Origin: Clostridia bacterium
Lineage (GTDB): Bacteria > Bacillota > Clostridia > Christensenellales > Aristaeellaceae
Direction: 5' to 3'
Length of the DNA: 64,000 nucleotides
NCBI GenBank assembly: GCA_017428385.1
Contig: JAFRQX010000019.1
Coordinates: 1 to 64,000 of the forward strand
A model generated the notes under the pieces. The model was not told the origin of the DNA, did no database searches, and saw only the letters and a list, made by a program, of their open reading frames with translations. The position numbers were made by a program, and so were the translations under genes. This document shows positions 26,658 to 36,037 of the stretch, piece by piece. Numbering within the stretch: the stretch's first letter is position 1; the number at the start of each line of letters is the position of its first letter.

Positions 26658-28781
26658 ATGGCAACCAACAAACAGAAACTGATTATCGTGGAGTCTCCTG
26701 CAAAGGCCAAAACCATCAGCAAGTATCTGGGAAAAGGATATAAGGTGGAAGCCTCCCAGGGGCATGTATGCGATCTGCCCAAGAGCCAGCTTGGTGTGGA
26801 TATCGATCATGACTTTGATCTGAAATACATCACGATCCGGGGACGCGGCGATATCCTGAGCCGTATCCGCAAGGAAGCCAAGAACGCTTCCCAGATTTAC
26901 TTCGCGACAGACCCTGACCGCGAAGGGGAAGCCATCAGCTGGCATCTGTTTCACGTGCTTGGCGTGGATGAAAAATCTCCCTGCCGGATTGAATTCAATG
27001 AGGTTACCAAGAAAGCGGTTCAGGCCGCAATCAAAAAGCCGAGAAAGCTGGATATGGGCCGGATTGACGCCCAGCAGGCCCGCAGGGCGCTGGATCGGCT
27101 GGTCGGCTATAAAATCAGCCCGCTCCTCTGGGTCAAAGTGAAAAAAGGCCTGTCCGCAGGCCGTGTGCAGAGCGTTGCAACCCGTATGGTTGTGGAACGC
27201 GAACGTGAAATTGACAATTTCATCCCGGAGGAATACTGGGACATCACCGCCGACTGTACTGTCAAGGGTGAAAAGAAACCGGTCAGTTTCAGCGCCAGGT
27301 TTACCACCCTGGACGGACAGAAAAAGCCGGTCAGCAACAAGGCTGAAGCGGAAGAGATCCGAGCCCTGATTGAATCCGGGGACTTTACCGTTACAGATAT
27401 CAAGAAAAAAGAAAAGAAAAGACAGCCCGCTCCGCCTTTCACCACTTCCAGCCTGCAGCAGGAAGCCGGCAGAAAGCTCAGCTTTACAACCGCCAAAACA
27501 ATGCAGGTTGTCCAGCAGCTGTATGAAGGCGTGGACCTGCAGGGTGAAGGCGCCCAGGGTCTGGTGACCTATATCCGTACCGACAGCGTCCGTATCAGCG
27601 ATGACGCAATGACCGCCCTTCGGGCATTCATTCCGGAAAAATACGGCAAGGAATACCTGCCGAAAGAGAAAAACGAGTTCAAGGGCCGCAAAAACGCGCA
27701 GGACGCCCATGAAGCCATCCGGCCGACTGACGTGACCCGTACGCCTGATTCCATCAAGAACTCCCTGAGCCGGGAGCAGTTTATGCTCTACAGGCTGATT
27801 TACAACCGCTTTGTCGCCAGCCAGATGGCTCCTGCCGTCTATGAAACCCTTTCCGCCGAGATTACCGACCAGCGGGTCGGGCTCCGGTTCTACGGCGAAC
27901 ATAAGATCTTTGCCGGATTTACGACCCTGTATGAAGAGGGAACAGATGAGAGCGAAGATAATGTGGAGATGACACTGCCCGCCCTGAAGGAAGGACAGAA
28001 GATCTCCGTGAAACAGGTCAATACCGATCAGCATTTCACCCAGCCGCCGAGCCGCTATACCGAAGCAAGCCTTGTGCGTACGCTTGAAGAAAACGGTATC
28101 GGCCGGCCTTCCACCTATGCGCCGACAATTACCACCATCATAGCGCGCGGATACGTATCCAGGGAAAAGAAGAGACTGTTCCCGACAGAGCTCGGCATCA
28201 TGGTGACCGAGATGATGGAAAAGTACTTTACCCGGATCGTTGATACAGAATTCACCGCTTTCATGGAAGAAAAACTGGATGCGGTGGAAGAAGGCCAGCA
28301 GGATTGGAAGCAGATTCTCCGTGATTTCTATCCCGATTTTATCTCCACACTTTCCGTTGCGGAAAAAGAGATTGAAAAAGTGGAAGTCAAGGATGACGTC
28401 AGCGACGTACCCTGCGACAAATGCGGCGCGATGATGGTCTATAAGATGGGCAGATTCGGCCGCTTCCTGGCATGCCCGAATTTCCCTGAATGCCGGAATA
28501 CCATGCCGATCCTGACATATATTGACGCTGCCTGCCCGGTATGCGGCAAGCGCCTGCTTGAAAAAACGAGCAAGAAAAACCGGAAATTCTATGGCTGCGA
28601 AGGATATCCGGAATGCGACTTTGTCAGCTGGGATAAACCCGCCAATGAAAAATGCCCGCAGTGCGGACACTATATGATTGAAAAGAGAAACAACAAGGGC
28701 GAAACCATCCATCTGTGTACAAATGAAAACTGCCGCTTCAAAAAAGTGGTTGCCGTCAGCGGGGAAGAAGACAATGAGTAA
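26658..28781 (+). CDS. topA: DNA topoisomerase I
   Basis: The 707-residue type IA enzyme has an N-terminal Toprim domain (IIVESPAKAKTI with catalytic Glu, and DPDREGEA), the active-site Tyr in LVTYIRTDSVRIS, and three C-terminal four-Cys zinc ribbons (about 585-700: CDKCG...C, CPVCG...C, CPQCG...C). It removes negative supercoils. GGAGGAG is 12 bases ahead of the ATG. It overlaps trmFO by eight bases. Length and domain set are normal for Bacillota. Confidence 0.98.
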   Translation: MATNKQKLIIVESPAKAKTISKYLGKGYKVEASQGHVCDLPKSQLGVDIDHDFDLKYITIRGRGDILSRIRKEAKNASQIYFATDPDREGEAISWHLFHVLGVDEKSPCRIEFNEVTKKAVQAAIKKPRKLDMGRIDAQQARRALDRLVGYKISPLLWVKVKKGLSAGRVQSVATRMVVEREREIDNFIPEEYWDITADCTVKGEKKPVSFSARFTTLDGQKKPVSNKAEAEEIRALIESGDFTVTDIKKKEKKRQPAPPFTTSSLQQEAGRKLSFTTAKTMQVVQQLYEGVDLQGEGAQGLVTYIRTDSVRISDDAMTALRAFIPEKYGKEYLPKEKNEFKGRKNAQDAHEAIRPTDVTRTPDSIKNSLSREQFMLYRLIYNRFVASQMAPAVYETLSAEITDQRVGLRFYGEHKIFAGFTTLYEEGTDESEDNVEMTLPALKEGQKISVKQVNTDQHFTQPPSRYTEASLVRTLEENGIGRPSTYAPTITTIIARGYVSREKKRLFPTELGIMVTEMMEKYFTRIVDTEFTAFMEEKLDAVEEGQQDWKQILRDFYPDFISTLSVAEKEIEKVEVKDDVSDVPCDKCGAMMVYKMGRFGRFLACPNFPECRNTMPILTYIDAACPVCGKRLLEKTSKKNRKFYGCEGYPECDFVSWDKPANEKCPQCGHYMIEKRNNKGETIHLCTNENCRFKKVVAVSGEEDNE

Positions 28782-30099
28782 CCGTTCAGCCACAGTCATC
28801 GGCGCCGGGCTGGCCGGCTGTGAAGCCGCCTGGCAGCTGGCTGAAAGGGGAATCCATGTCCGACTGATCGAAATGAAGCCGCACAAAATGTCACCGGCCC
28901 ATCATTCCGACCAGTTTGCCGAGCTTGTCTGTTCCAACAGTTTCAGGGGAGACCGGCTGACCAACGCCGTCGGCCTGCTGAAGGAAGAAATGCGCATCCT
29001 GGGTTCCCTGATCATGCGCTGCGCTGACGAAACAAAGGTTCCTGCCGGCGGAGCGCTTGCCGTAGACCGGGATTCCTTTTCCGCCCATGTAACAAAAGCA
29101 ATCACTGAACACCCGTTGATTGAGCAGATCCACGAAGAAGCCGTCAGCTTTCCCGACGGACCGGTGATCATCGCCACCGGTCCGCTGACCAGCGATGCGT
29201 TCGCCGAGGTAATCAGAAGCCTGCCCGGCATGAGCACGCTGAACTTCTATGACGCCGCGGCACCCATTGTGTTCAGGGAATCCCTGGATGAATCCAAACT
29301 TTTCCGACTCAGCCGTTATAACCGGGGAAACGACTACCTGAACGCCCCTATGACAGAAGAAGAATACACGGTTTTCATCAATGAACTGATCAATGCTGAA
29401 ACCGCGGAAATCCACGGATTTGAGGAAAACCGTGTTTTTGAGGGCTGCATGCCCATTGAAAGCATGGCCAAACGGGGCTTTATGGTCCCTGCATTCGGCC
29501 CGATGAAACCCGTCGGACTGGCCGATCCGCACACCGGAAAGGAGCCTTTTGCCGTCGTACAGCTCCGGCAGGACAACGCATCGGATACGATGTACAACCT
29601 GGTGGGCTTCCAGACCCGGCTGAAATTTGGAGAACAGAAGCGGGTTTTCGGACTGATACCCGGGCTCGAACATGCAGAGTATGCACGCTACGGCGTGATG
29701 CACCGCAACACCTTCCTGAACAGTCCCGGAATCCTGAATTCTTCCTTTGAAATGATCAGCCGGAAGCAATGCTTCTTTGCCGGACAGATTACCGGCGTGG
29801 AAGGTTATGTGGAAAGCGCGGGAAGCGGTCTGGTTGCCGGAATGACACTCGCCGCCGAACTGAATGAAACCGAAATCCCTGTTTTCCCGTCCTGCACCGC
29901 GCTGGGCGCCATGGGAAAACATGTATCCACCCCTAATCCGAATTTCCAGCCCATGAACTGCTCCTTCGGCCTGATTGATCCGCTGCCCGTCATTCCGGGT
30001 GAAAAACGGCTGAAGAAAAAGCAGGACAGGTATGAAGCCGTTGCCCAGAGGGCTCTGTCCTGCATCCGAACCATACAAAGCCAGACAGGAGGGAAATAA
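28774..30099 (+). CDS. trmFO: tRNA (uracil-54) methyltransferase TrmFO
   Basis: The 441-residue flavoprotein has an N-terminal FAD-binding Rossmann motif [19 protein letters not shown] and the TrmFO block [32 protein letters not shown]. It makes ribothymidine at U54 of tRNA using methylene-tetrahydrofolate, unlike the SAM-dependent TrmA. I chose ATG 28774, overlapping the topA stop. In Bacillus a Xer gene (codV) lies between trmFO and hslV; here hslV starts directly after the stop. Confidence 0.96.
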   Translation: MSNRSATVIGAGLAGCEAAWQLAERGIHVRLIEMKPHKMSPAHHSDQFAELVCSNSFRGDRLTNAVGLLKEEMRILGSLIMRCADETKVPAGGALAVDRDSFSAHVTKAITEHPLIEQIHEEAVSFPDGPVIIATGPLTSDAFAEVIRSLPGMSTLNFYDAAAPIVFRESLDESKLFRLSRYNRGNDYLNAPMTEEEYTVFINELINAETAEIHGFEENRVFEGCMPIESMAKRGFMVPAFGPMKPVGLADPHTGKEPFAVVQLRQDNASDTMYNLVGFQTRLKFGEQKRVFGLIPGLEHAEYARYGVMHRNTFLNSPGILNSSFEMISRKQCFFAGQITGVEGYVESAGSGLVAGMTLAAELNETEIPVFPSCTALGAMGKHVSTPNPNFQPMNCSFGLIDPLPVIPGEKRLKKKQDRYEAVAQRALSCIRTIQSQTGGK

Positions 30100-30100
30100 G

Positions 30101-30640
30101 ATGTCCAGTCCTTTCAGAGGTACTACCATCTGCGCCGTCAAAAAAGGCAATGAAATTGCGATTGCCGGAGACGGCCAGGTGACCATGGGAGAACATACCG
30201 TTTTTAAAACCACCGCGAAAAAAGTCCGCCGGCTGTATAACGGTGAAGTCGTTGTCGGTTTCGCCGGAAGCGTGGCAGACGCTTTTACCCTTTGTGAAAA
30301 ATTCGAGGAGAAGCTCCAGCAGTGCGGAGGCAACCTGGAAAAAGCCGCGGTTGCGCTGGCACAGAACTGGCGGGGCGACCAGATGATGAGGCAGCTTGAA
30401 TCCATGATGATTGCCGCCAACAAAGACCGGCTGCTGATTCTCAGTGGTACCGGCGAAGTGATTGATCCCGATGAAGGAATCGCTGCCATCGGTTCCGGCG
30501 GAAACTACGCCCTCGCCGCCGCAAGGGCACTGGTGCAGAACACGGACCTGAGCGCAGCCGAAATTGCGGAAAAATCACTGCATATCGCCGCCAGCATCTG
30601 CGTATACACCAATGACAATATTACCGTTGAAACAATCTGA
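30101..30640 (+). CDS. hslV: ATP-dependent protease peptidase subunit HslV
   Basis: The 179-residue proteasome-like subunit has a short propeptide (MSSPFRG) followed by the mature N-terminal Thr-Thr (TTICAV), the Ntn nucleophile, then GDGQVTMG and [14 protein letters not shown]. It forms the HslVU (ClpQY) protease with HslU. The ATG at 30101 is preceded by AGGAGG 12 bases upstream inside the trmFO end. In Bacillus the mature enzyme starts with Ser; here it would be Thr, as in most bacteria. Confidence 0.96.
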   Translation: MSSPFRGTTICAVKKGNEIAIAGDGQVTMGEHTVFKTTAKKVRRLYNGEVVVGFAGSVADAFTLCEKFEEKLQQCGGNLEKAAVALAQNWRGDQMMRQLESMMIAANKDRLLILSGTGEVIDPDEGIAAIGSGGNYALAAARALVQNTDLSAAEIAEKSLHIAASICVYTNDNITVETI

Positions 30641-30657
30641 AGAAGCAGGTGAACAAC

Positions 30658-32031
30658 ATGAGTGAACAGCAGCTGACTCCCAGACAGATTGTCCATGAAC
30701 TGGACAGGTTTATTGTCGGGCAGGACGAGGCCAAGAAGGCTGTCGCCATTGCGCTGAGAAACCGTTACCGCCGCAGCCGCGTTGAAAGCGATCTGCGGGA
30801 TGAAATTATCCCGAAGAACATCCTGATGATCGGACCGACCGGCGTCGGCAAAACTGAAATTGCCCGCCGGCTGGCCAAGCTGGTCAGCGCTCCCTTTATC
30901 AAAGTGGAAGCTACCAAGTTTACGGAAGTGGGCTACGTCGGCCGTGACGTGGAAAGCATTATCCGCGACCTGACCGAGAATGCCGTCCGGATGGTCCGCC
31001 GGGAACATGAAGAACGCGTTATGCCGCGGGCCAGGGTGCTGGCAGAAGAGCGGCTGAGCGATCTGCTGGCGCACGGTCCCCGGAAGAATACAGCCTCCAA
31101 TCCGCTTGATTTCCTGCTGGGCAAGCAGAAGGAACAGCAGCCCAGCGGCGAGGAAGTGGCTGCCCTGGCAAAAAGAAAAGAAGATATCCGCCTGCAGCTC
31201 ATGCAGGGTGAAATCGAAGATACAGAACTGGATCTGGAAGTCGAAGAAGAAGCCCCCACGCTGGAAGTCGGTGGAAACAGCATCAGCCTCGGCGATATGA
31301 TGGGCAATATGATGCCCAAGAGGACAAAAATCAGACATGTGAAGGTCAGCGAGGCCCGCAAAATCCTGACGGACCAGGAAGCCGCCCGACTGATTGACAA
31401 CGACGCCGTACAGGAAGAAGCTATCCACCGTACGGAACAGAACGGCATCGTCTTCATCGATGAAATCGACAAGATCGCCAGCGCCTCCGGGGCACACGGC
31501 CCGGACGTCAGCAGGGAAGGCGTACAGCGGGATATTCTTCCCATTGTGGAAGGATGTACTGTCAGCACCAAATACGGAGCTGTCAAAACAGATTATATGC
31601 TGTTTATCGCGGCCGGCGCATTCCACGTGAGCAAGGTCACAGACCTGATTCCCGAACTGCAGGGACGTTTCCCTGTCCATGTGAAGCTCAAGAGCCTCAC
31701 AAAGCAGGATTTCATGCAGATCATGACTGTGCCTGAAAACGCCCTGACCAAGCAGTACCAGGCGCTGCTGGCCGTGGACCGCGTGATGGTCACCTTTGAG
31801 GAAAGCGCGATTTCCGCAGTGGCGGAAGCCGCCTGCAACGCCAATGAAAATGCGGAAGATATCGGTGCCAGGAGACTGCACGCGATTTTCGAACAGCTGC
31901 TGGAGGACGTTCTGTTCAACGCCGGTGATGAAAACATGCCCCCGTTTGAGCTGAAGATTGACGAAGCATACGTCAATGAAAGGCTGAAAGGGGAGAACCG
32001 CCCCATGGACATCCGGAAGTTTATTCTGTAA
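30658..32031 (+). CDS. hslU: HslU ATPase subunit of the HslVU protease
   Basis: The 457-residue AAA+ unfoldase has Walker A MIGPTGVGKTEIARR (about 57), the long helical I-domain (about 105-245), Walker B GIVFIDEIDKIA and the C-terminal HslV-docking tail ending in RKFIL. I chose the ATG at 30658, with AGGTG seven bases ahead; a GTG three codons earlier overlaps that site. It closes the operon that starts with comM, and a terminator follows at once. No codY follows, unlike in Bacillus. Confidence 0.97.
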   Translation: MSEQQLTPRQIVHELDRFIVGQDEAKKAVAIALRNRYRRSRVESDLRDEIIPKNILMIGPTGVGKTEIARRLAKLVSAPFIKVEATKFTEVGYVGRDVESIIRDLTENAVRMVRREHEERVMPRARVLAEERLSDLLAHGPRKNTASNPLDFLLGKQKEQQPSGEEVAALAKRKEDIRLQLMQGEIEDTELDLEVEEEAPTLEVGGNSISLGDMMGNMMPKRTKIRHVKVSEARKILTDQEAARLIDNDAVQEEAIHRTEQNGIVFIDEIDKIASASGAHGPDVSREGVQRDILPIVEGCTVSTKYGAVKTDYMLFIAAGAFHVSKVTDLIPELQGRFPVHVKLKSLTKQDFMQIMTVPENALTKQYQALLAVDRVMVTFEESAISAVAEAACNANENAEDIGARRLHAIFEQLLEDVLFNAGDENMPPFELKIDEAYVNERLKGENRPMDIRKFIL

Positions 32032-32045
32032 GTTGTATTTCTTAT

Positions 32046-32073
32046 GCCGCCTTGCTTTGCAGGCGGCTTTTTT
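32046..32073 (+). terminator. Terminator after hslU
   Basis: GCCGCCT / AGGCGGC stem with an 8-base loop and six T. The distal half doubles as the -35 region of the next promoter. Confidence 0.88.
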
Positions 32074-32084
32074 CGTGTTATAAT
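32057..32084 (+). promoter_or_regulatory. proC promoter embedded in the hslU terminator
   Basis: TTGCAG and a perfect TATAAT are separated by 16 bases; the -35 lies in the loop/right arm of the hslU terminator and the -10 just after its T-run. Confidence 0.6.
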
Positions 32085-32115
32085 CCATAAAAACCGGCAC
32101 AGGGAGGGTCTTTTG

Positions 32116-32928
32116 ATGATTAACACCATCGGTATGATCGGTACAGGAAATATGGGTTCCGCCATTCTGCGCGGCATTGTGGACGCATCCTATGTCAAGG
32201 CTTCACAGATTATTGCATACGATGCCAGTTCCCGGAGAATGAGCGAACTGGAGGAAGACATCCCCGGCATTAACACAGCCCGTGACTGCCTGGAAGTTGC
32301 CGAAAAAGCGGACCTGATCATCCTGGCGATCAAGCCGATCTATGTGAAGGACGTTATCGAAGAAATCCGTCCCGCCCTGAACGGCAAGGCTGTTCTCAGC
32401 ATCGCAGCCGGCTGGACGGTCAGCATGCTGGAAAACGCGCTGTACGGCACATCCGCTTCCTACCTGCGCGTGATGCCCAATACGCCCGCACTGGTCGGCG
32501 AGGGAATGACCGCCCTGTGCGACAACACTACCTTCTCCAAGGAAGATTTCAACTACGCCAAGGGGATCTTTGATTCCATCGGCAAGACCAAAGTGCTGCC
32601 GGAGAGGCTGTTTGACGGTGTTGTGGCCGTCAGCGGCAGCAGCCCTGCCTATGTTTATATGATGATTGAAGCCATGGCGGATGCCGCTGTAAAAGAAGGC
32701 ATTCCGCGGGTATATGCCTACGAAATGGCCGCCCAGAGCGTATTGGGCAGCGCGCTGATGGTATTGTCCTCCGGAACCCATCCGGCCGCGCTGAAGGACG
32801 CCGTGTGTTCCCCCGGAGGTACCACGATTGAAGCCGTTGAGGAACTTGAAAGGAAAGGCTTCCGCGCGGCCATTATGGATGCCATGGACGCCTGTGCCCG
32901 CAAGAGCCGTGAACTTTCCAAGCAATAA
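32116..32928 (+). CDS. proC: Pyrroline-5-carboxylate reductase
   Basis: The 270-residue enzyme has an N-terminal NADPH Rossmann motif GMIGTGNMGSAILRG and the family C-terminal block with GLTSPGGTTIEAVEELE-like SPGGTTIEAVEELERKGFRAA. It makes the last step of proline synthesis. I chose ATG 32116, with GGGAGGG ten bases ahead. It heads a short run with rnhA and a YbaK-like gene. Confidence 0.96.
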   Translation: MINTIGMIGTGNMGSAILRGIVDASYVKASQIIAYDASSRRMSELEEDIPGINTARDCLEVAEKADLIILAIKPIYVKDVIEEIRPALNGKAVLSIAAGWTVSMLENALYGTSASYLRVMPNTPALVGEGMTALCDNTTFSKEDFNYAKGIFDSIGKTKVLPERLFDGVVAVSGSSPAYVYMMIEAMADAAVKEGIPRVYAYEMAAQSVLGSALMVLSSGTHPAALKDAVCSPGGTTIEAVEELERKGFRAAIMDAMDACARKSRELSKQ

Positions 32929-32949
32929 GAGACAGAGGAATTAATCCCT

Positions 32950-33429
32950 ATGGATGAAAAAAGAAAAACAGTCAATATCTATACTGACGGCGCCTGCAGC
33001 GGAAACCCCGGTCCCGGAGGCTGGGCAGCCATCCTTGAATTCGGTCCGCACAGGAAAGAACTGAGCGGCTATATGGCCGGCACCACCAACAACCGGATGG
33101 AGCTTTTTGCGGCCATCAGCGGTCTGGGCGCACTGAAGGAGCCCTGCATCGTCAACCTGTACTCTGACAGCAATTACCTGGTCCAGGCTTTTAATGACCA
33201 CTGGATCGAAAACTGGAAGAAGAACGGCTGGAAAACCAGCGGCGGCGGAAAAGTGGAAAACCAGGATTTATGGTTCATCCTTTCCGCACAAACCGCCAAG
33301 CATCAGGTGACCTTTATCAAAGTCAAAGGGCATGCCGATCATCCGGAGAACAACCGCTGTGACGAGCTGGCCAGGGCTGCCATTGACGAATATCGCAGAA
33401 TCAACACAGAGAAGCCCTCTGAGGAGTAA
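32950..33429 (+). CDS. rnhA: Ribonuclease HI
   Basis: The 159-residue enzyme has all four RNase H acidic residues in context: YTDGACSGNPGPGGWA, MELFAAISGL, LYSDSNYLV and NNRCDELARAA. It degrades RNA in RNA:DNA hybrids. It begins 21 bases after proC with AGAGGAATTAA upstream. The genome therefore has both type HI and HII enzymes (rnhB at 18642). Confidence 0.96.
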   Translation: MDEKRKTVNIYTDGACSGNPGPGGWAAILEFGPHRKELSGYMAGTTNNRMELFAAISGLGALKEPCIVNLYSDSNYLVQAFNDHWIENWKKNGWKTSGGGKVENQDLWFILSAQTAKHQVTFIKVKGHADHPENNRCDELARAAIDEYRRINTEKPSEE

Positions 33430-33454
33430 CAGAACCGTTTTCCGGAGTAAAATG

Positions 33455-34000
33455 ATGGAAATATACAATGGAAGGCCTGCCGATGAAAATGGCAGGCTTT
33501 CGCGCGAAATACGCACATATGACTTCCTGGACAAGCTTGGAATACCGTATCAGCGGACCGATCACGAAAGGGCGGATCATATGGAAGCCTGCAACATCAT
33601 CGACGCCGTACTCGACGTTGTAATCTGCAAGAACCTGTTTCTCTGCAACCGGCAGAAAACCGCCTTTTACCTGCTGATGATGCCAGGCGGTAAGAAATTC
33701 AGGACAAAGGAACTGTCCGTGCAGATCCATTCTTCCAGGCTGTCCTTTGCGGAGCCTGAGGATATGCTGAAATACCTGGATATAGAACCAGGCGCCGTGA
33801 GCATTATGGGGCTGATGAACGACAGGGGACAGAACGTCCGCCTGCTGATAGATGAGGATATTATCAATGACGAATACTTAGGCTGTCATCCCTGCGTATG
33901 CACATCCAGTCTGAAAATAAAAACAAGAGACGTACTGGATAAGTTTCTTCCTGCTACCGGACACTCCTTTCAGATAATCCGCCTGAAAGGGGAGGAATAA
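33455..34000 (+). CDS. YbaK/ProX-type prolyl-tRNA editing deacylase
   Basis: The 181-residue protein matches the trans-editing YbaK domain of the ProXp-ala/PrdX group, sometimes fused to ProRS: LDKLGIPYQRTDHERADHMEAC, KNLFLCNRQKTAFYLLMMPGGKKF and GAVSIMGLMNDRGQNVRLLIDEDI. These enzymes hydrolyse mischarged Ala-tRNA(Pro). Two adjacent ATG (33452 and 33455) are available; the second is spaced better from GGAG (seven bases). It ends the proC run, next to proline biosynthesis, which fits its tRNA(Pro) role. Confidence 0.85.
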   Translation: MEIYNGRPADENGRLSREIRTYDFLDKLGIPYQRTDHERADHMEACNIIDAVLDVVICKNLFLCNRQKTAFYLLMMPGGKKFRTKELSVQIHSSRLSFAEPEDMLKYLDIEPGAVSIMGLMNDRGQNVRLLIDEDIINDEYLGCHPCVCTSSLKIKTRDVLDKFLPATGHSFQIIRLKGEE

Positions 34001-34272
34001 AAGCTGCCTTATCATGACGTAGGCGTGTTTTTCCGCTTTTCCGGTACAGCAAAAGAAGCCGGAGACTGAATGAACACATTACATTGTATTGCATTACAAT
34101 AAGATTTGAAATGAAAGCGCACTATAAACCAGGATCTTTAGCATGTTCTTTCCAATTAAAAATGAAATTGCATGAAACAGTAACTTACCGACAGCCATTG
34201 TGTTGTCCGTTGAAGGTCATGTAAGGCAGTCTGAATGAATGCATGCACAAATTCAACAAGGGAGGTGTTCTT
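34001..34272 (+). other. Non-coding gap before an A+T-rich islet
   Basis: This 272-bp stretch has no gene I can support. It becomes markedly A+T-rich from about 34060 and contains the palindrome at 34083-34100. No terminator for the preceding genes is clear. Confidence 0.6.
34083..34100. repeat. 18-bp imperfect palindrome centred on TGCA
   Basis: ATTGTATTGCATTACAAT matches its own reverse complement at 16 of 18 bases. It lies 173 bases ahead of the HTH regulator and could be an operator, or a leftover toxin-antitoxin-type operator. Confidence 0.5.
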
Positions 34273-34875
34273 ATGTCGTCTTATCAGAGAATCATCTGGT
34301 TTCACAACAGAGTTGAGGAGAATGCATATCCGAATGCCGGAACTCTGGCGGAACAATTTGAGATTTCCAACAGGCAGGCACAGCGGGATATTGAATATAT
34401 GAGGGATACCATGAACGCGCCGCTTCTGTATTGTGCGCGGAAACGAGGATATCTGTATGAAAAAGAGTATGTGCTGCCGAGTTTCTTTCTGTCGGAAAAT
34501 GAGAAGGAGACAGTAAGGTTGCTGGCAAAGCAGAGTAAGGAATTAAGTTCCTTTGGGTACGGAAAGTTTGAGGGACAGGCTGAGGTTTTATCCAAAATAT
34601 CTGCAGAGTCGGGGAATGGTAAGGATAAAAGCGGCATGACAAAAGAACCGTACTTTGCGGAAATTGCGATGCTGGGCGGAAGAGCATCGGCAGCAGCGTT
34701 GGATTATTTTCTTTGCGGGAAGAGGGAAGGACACACCTATACCTATGTGTTTTTTGATCCGGATGTTTTTATCAGCGTTTTGATAGCCAGCGGTCTGGAT
34801 TTTCGTATTATAAAACCAAATTGGTTAAGAGAGTATATGAAAGAAAAACTTTCCGGTATTTTAAAATTGCTATGA
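34273..34875 (+). CDS. YafY/WYL-type HTH transcriptional regulator (short)
   Basis: The 200-residue protein has an N-terminal DeoR-like helix-turn-helix (about 1-60: YPNAGTLAEQFEISNRQAQRDIEYM) and a C-terminal segment that matches the end of WYL regulators (PDVFISVLIASGLDFRIIKPNWLREYMKEKL). The central WYL beta-barrel is missing or reduced, making it shorter than the usual 300 residues. GGAGGTG lies five bases ahead of the ATG. Codon use is more A+T-rich than neighbours. The palindrome overlapping its stop codon suggests it controls the gene that follows. Confidence 0.8.
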   Translation: MSSYQRIIWFHNRVEENAYPNAGTLAEQFEISNRQAQRDIEYMRDTMNAPLLYCARKRGYLYEKEYVLPSFFLSENEKETVRLLAKQSKELSSFGYGKFEGQAEVLSKISAESGNGKDKSGMTKEPYFAEIAMLGGRASAAALDYFLCGKREGHTYTYVFFDPDVFISVLIASGLDFRIIKPNWLREYMKEKLSGILKLL

Positions 34876-34905
34876 CATTATATGTCATACCTCCTGTGGG
34901 ATAAT
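34871..34905 (+). promoter_or_regulatory. Operator palindrome and -10 for the 34938 gene
   Basis: TATGACAT-TAT-ATGTCATA is a perfect 8-bp-arm palindrome (34871-34889) overlapping the regulator stop. It lies just upstream of a GATAAT -10 (34900-34905), in the -35/spacer region. The lack of a recognisable -35 at the usual distance fits a promoter that needs or is blocked by the neighbouring regulator. Confidence 0.65.
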
Positions 34906-34937
34906 AGGGCCACAAAGAAAAAAGGAGGTTTTTTACC

Positions 34938-35921
34938 ATGGCAAATAAGAAGCTGGACATTGAGGTGTTTTCTGCTTGGAACACATATGCGATCAGTATG
35001 ATGAGTGTACTGGAGCACTGTGGAATGTGGAATAAGGAGTACACTTTTCAGAAGTTCTTAAGTGTAACGGGAATTGCATCGCAGTTTTGTGTGGATGAAA
35101 ACTGCAGTGCACTGCCGATTACGGATTATGACTGGATGGAGGAACATGCCTGTTTTACGGAGCGAATCGGTGTGCGGACGAAGAAATATTATGCCGCACC
35201 GGATGCAGAGGAGTATTCAGTAAAGCAGAAGGAAGCAATTGAGGCAATCAAAAAAGGGATCGAAGATGGCAAAGCCTGCATAGTATGGGGCATCGATACA
35301 GGTGAGTTTGGCGTGATTTACGGTTACGATGATGAGGACAAGGTGTTCTTTTCGAAAGGAATCGGGAGTCGGAATGTGAATGCCAGCATGCCGGTTTTAT
35401 ACAATAATCTGGGAAAAACCTTTGAATGGGCTCCGGTGCTGTATTGCGAAATTCCGGAAACCGTACAAGAAGCAGACTGGAATCATGCTTATGTGAATGC
35501 ACTTCGTCTGTATGTACAGGGGATGAAACCAATTTGTAAGAATGGACGATCATACGGTCTGTCAGTGTATGATGCAATTGAGAAAGCAATGCGGGAGGAT
35601 CGATTGGATTCCTTTGGTTTTAAGTATTGCATTGGAATCTATTATGAAAGAAAGGAAGCATTATTGCTGTATCTGGAGGAGCAGCAAAAGATGCAGACGA
35701 ATGAATTATCGGAGAAACTGACAGAGTCTTTCCGGACGACAGTTGAGTTATACCGCAGGTTAATGTTTGAGATACTCGGTGTGGGAACCGAAGGATGGAA
35801 TACCCTGTTTGAACCGGTGGATAAGACGCGTTATCCTGAGATTGTAAATGTGCTGGAAGCATTAAAAGCAAGTGAGGAACAAAATGTGAAGCTTGCGAAA
35901 TGTGTGGCAGACGGGATATAG
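34938..35921 (+). CDS. Hypothetical protein, possible BtrH/C39-like fold
   Basis: I do not recognise this 327-residue protein with certainty. Its N-terminal half has a pattern like papain-fold BtrH_N/C39-type proteins: an early LEHCGMWN Cys, then DGKACIVWGIDTGEFGVIYGYDDEDKVFF, which resembles the IVxWxxxxxEFGxIxGYDD motif. A helical C-terminal region follows. If so, it may bind or process a peptide or acyl group. Codon use is A+T-richer than the flanks. AAAGGAGG sits 10 bases ahead of the ATG. It follows the regulator by 62 bases and is preceded by an operator-like palindrome. Confidence 0.6.
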   Translation: MANKKLDIEVFSAWNTYAISMMSVLEHCGMWNKEYTFQKFLSVTGIASQFCVDENCSALPITDYDWMEEHACFTERIGVRTKKYYAAPDAEEYSVKQKEAIEAIKKGIEDGKACIVWGIDTGEFGVIYGYDDEDKVFFSKGIGSRNVNASMPVLYNNLGKTFEWAPVLYCEIPETVQEADWNHAYVNALRLYVQGMKPICKNGRSYGLSVYDAIEKAMREDRLDSFGFKYCIGIYYERKEALLLYLEEQQKMQTNELSEKLTESFRTTVELYRRLMFEILGVGTEGWNTLFEPVDKTRYPEIVNVLEALKASEEQNVKLAKCVADGI

Positions 35922-35993
35922 AACGAATCCTTCCGAAATTCTGATGCAGTTTCATTTCTTAATGGATATTGTAGTAGGGGAAAGAAAGTGAAT

Positions 35994-36037
35994 GGAATGT
36001 GCCATTTTGATTATTGGGTACATTCCAATTTCTTTTT
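35994..36037 (+). terminator. Weak terminator after the A+T-rich pair
   Basis: GGAATGTGCC can pair with GGGTACATTCC region (10 bp, one G-U, loop of 12-13) and is followed by TTTC then TTTTT. It is a moderate candidate only. Confidence 0.4.

Noticed and set aside
26622..28886. A 754-codon open frame on the - strand opposite topA
   Set aside because: Antisense of a confirmed gene with no recognisable domain; open because the codon bias of topA disfavours stops in that frame.
28891..32100. Long - strand open frames opposite trmFO, hslV and hslU
   Set aside because: Shadows of strongly supported genes; no independent evidence.
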